A DNA stretch of 5,970 bases. Origin: a candidate division WWE3 bacterium CG22_combo_CG10-13_8_21_14_all_39_12. GTDB taxonomy: Bacteria > Patescibacteriota > 4484-211 > GCA-002791395. Both the position numbers and the translations under genes were made by a program. Below, in pieces: positions 5,898 through 5,970 of this stretch; positions within the stretch are counted from its first letter, which is position 1, and each line of letters starts with the position of its first letter. The stretch is from the NCBI GenBank assembly GCA_002771355.1, contig PCSU01000016.1:522-6491 (forward strand), read 5' to 3'. The notes beneath the pieces were generated by a model. The model was not told the DNA's origin, made no database searches, and was given only the letters and a program-made list of their open reading frames with translations.

Positions 5898-5970
5898 TTA
5901 TCCAGCACCTAATATGGGTCTAGGAAACATTAGGGTGGTATAGTTAGCCGAAGAGGCTGCCATAATAATG
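5898..5970 (-). other. right edge: possible 3' end of an upstream gene, unresolved
   Basis: All three minus-strand frames are open at the right edge and close here: one at 5898-5900 (two bases before the nuclease ATG, 23 visible residues ending PRPILGAG), one at 5930-5932 and one at 5944-5946 (ending HYYGSLFG). Any of them could be the tail of the missing methyltransferase or another gene, but none shows a recognisable motif. The region may also be a plain intergenic leader. Confidence 0.25.
5906..5937. repeat. imperfect inverted repeat upstream of the nuclease gene
   Basis: CACCTAAT (5906-5913) pairs with ATTAGGGTG (5929-5937) through eight base pairs with one bulged G and a 15-base loop. 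It ends 11 bases upstream of the nuclease ATG, where a hairpin or operator could restrain expression. Restriction genes are often controlled at this point, but nothing here proves such a role. Confidence 0.4.

Noticed and set aside
5944..5962. A small stem (AGCC/GGCT around GAAGA) at the right edge as a terminator.
   Set aside because: The stem has only four pairs and no T-run follows on either strand.

Overview
The window is about 6 kb of AT-rich bacterial DNA. The standard genetic code fits: TGA is a genuine stop (pilN) and no recognised gene has an internal TGA. A mutS with a short C-terminus, a minimal pilN/pilO pair and the style of the large serine recombinase suggest a Candidate Phyla Radiation (Patescibacteria) genome, possibly Saccharibacteria. 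This placement rests on gene style and recall, not on a search.

Left part (2-3971, + strand): the end of a DNA mismatch-repair gene, mutS, cut by the left window edge, is followed by three closely packed envelope genes. These are a PilN-like protein, a PilO-like protein whose start overlaps the pilN stop (ATGA), and a 70-residue single-pass membrane protein one base further on. PilN and PilO belong to the inner-membrane alignment complex of type IV pili. This looks like conserved core genome.

Middle (3995-4095): a tRNA-Asn(GUU) gene with encoded CCA and its own extended -10 promoter.

Right part (4081-5970, - strand): an accessory segment that begins inside the 3' end of the tRNA. It holds a broken large serine recombinase and, upstream of that, an intact restriction endonuclease of the NgoFVII/phospholipase D type. 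The recombinase keeps its N-terminal catalytic domain (Ser11) and its C-terminal coiled-coil tail, but in different reading frames and without the DNA-binding middle. The tail reads into the antisense strand of the tRNA and stops in the T-arm, so the tRNA 3' end is probably the attachment site of an integrated element whose integrase has since decayed. The methyltransferase expected as partner of the nuclease is not in the window and would lie beyond 5970.

The most interesting signal is this boundary: an integrase gene that shares its last codons with the tRNA, has lost its middle by deletion, and leaves a restriction gene next to the tRNA. I saw no CRISPR array, insertion sequence or rRNA.
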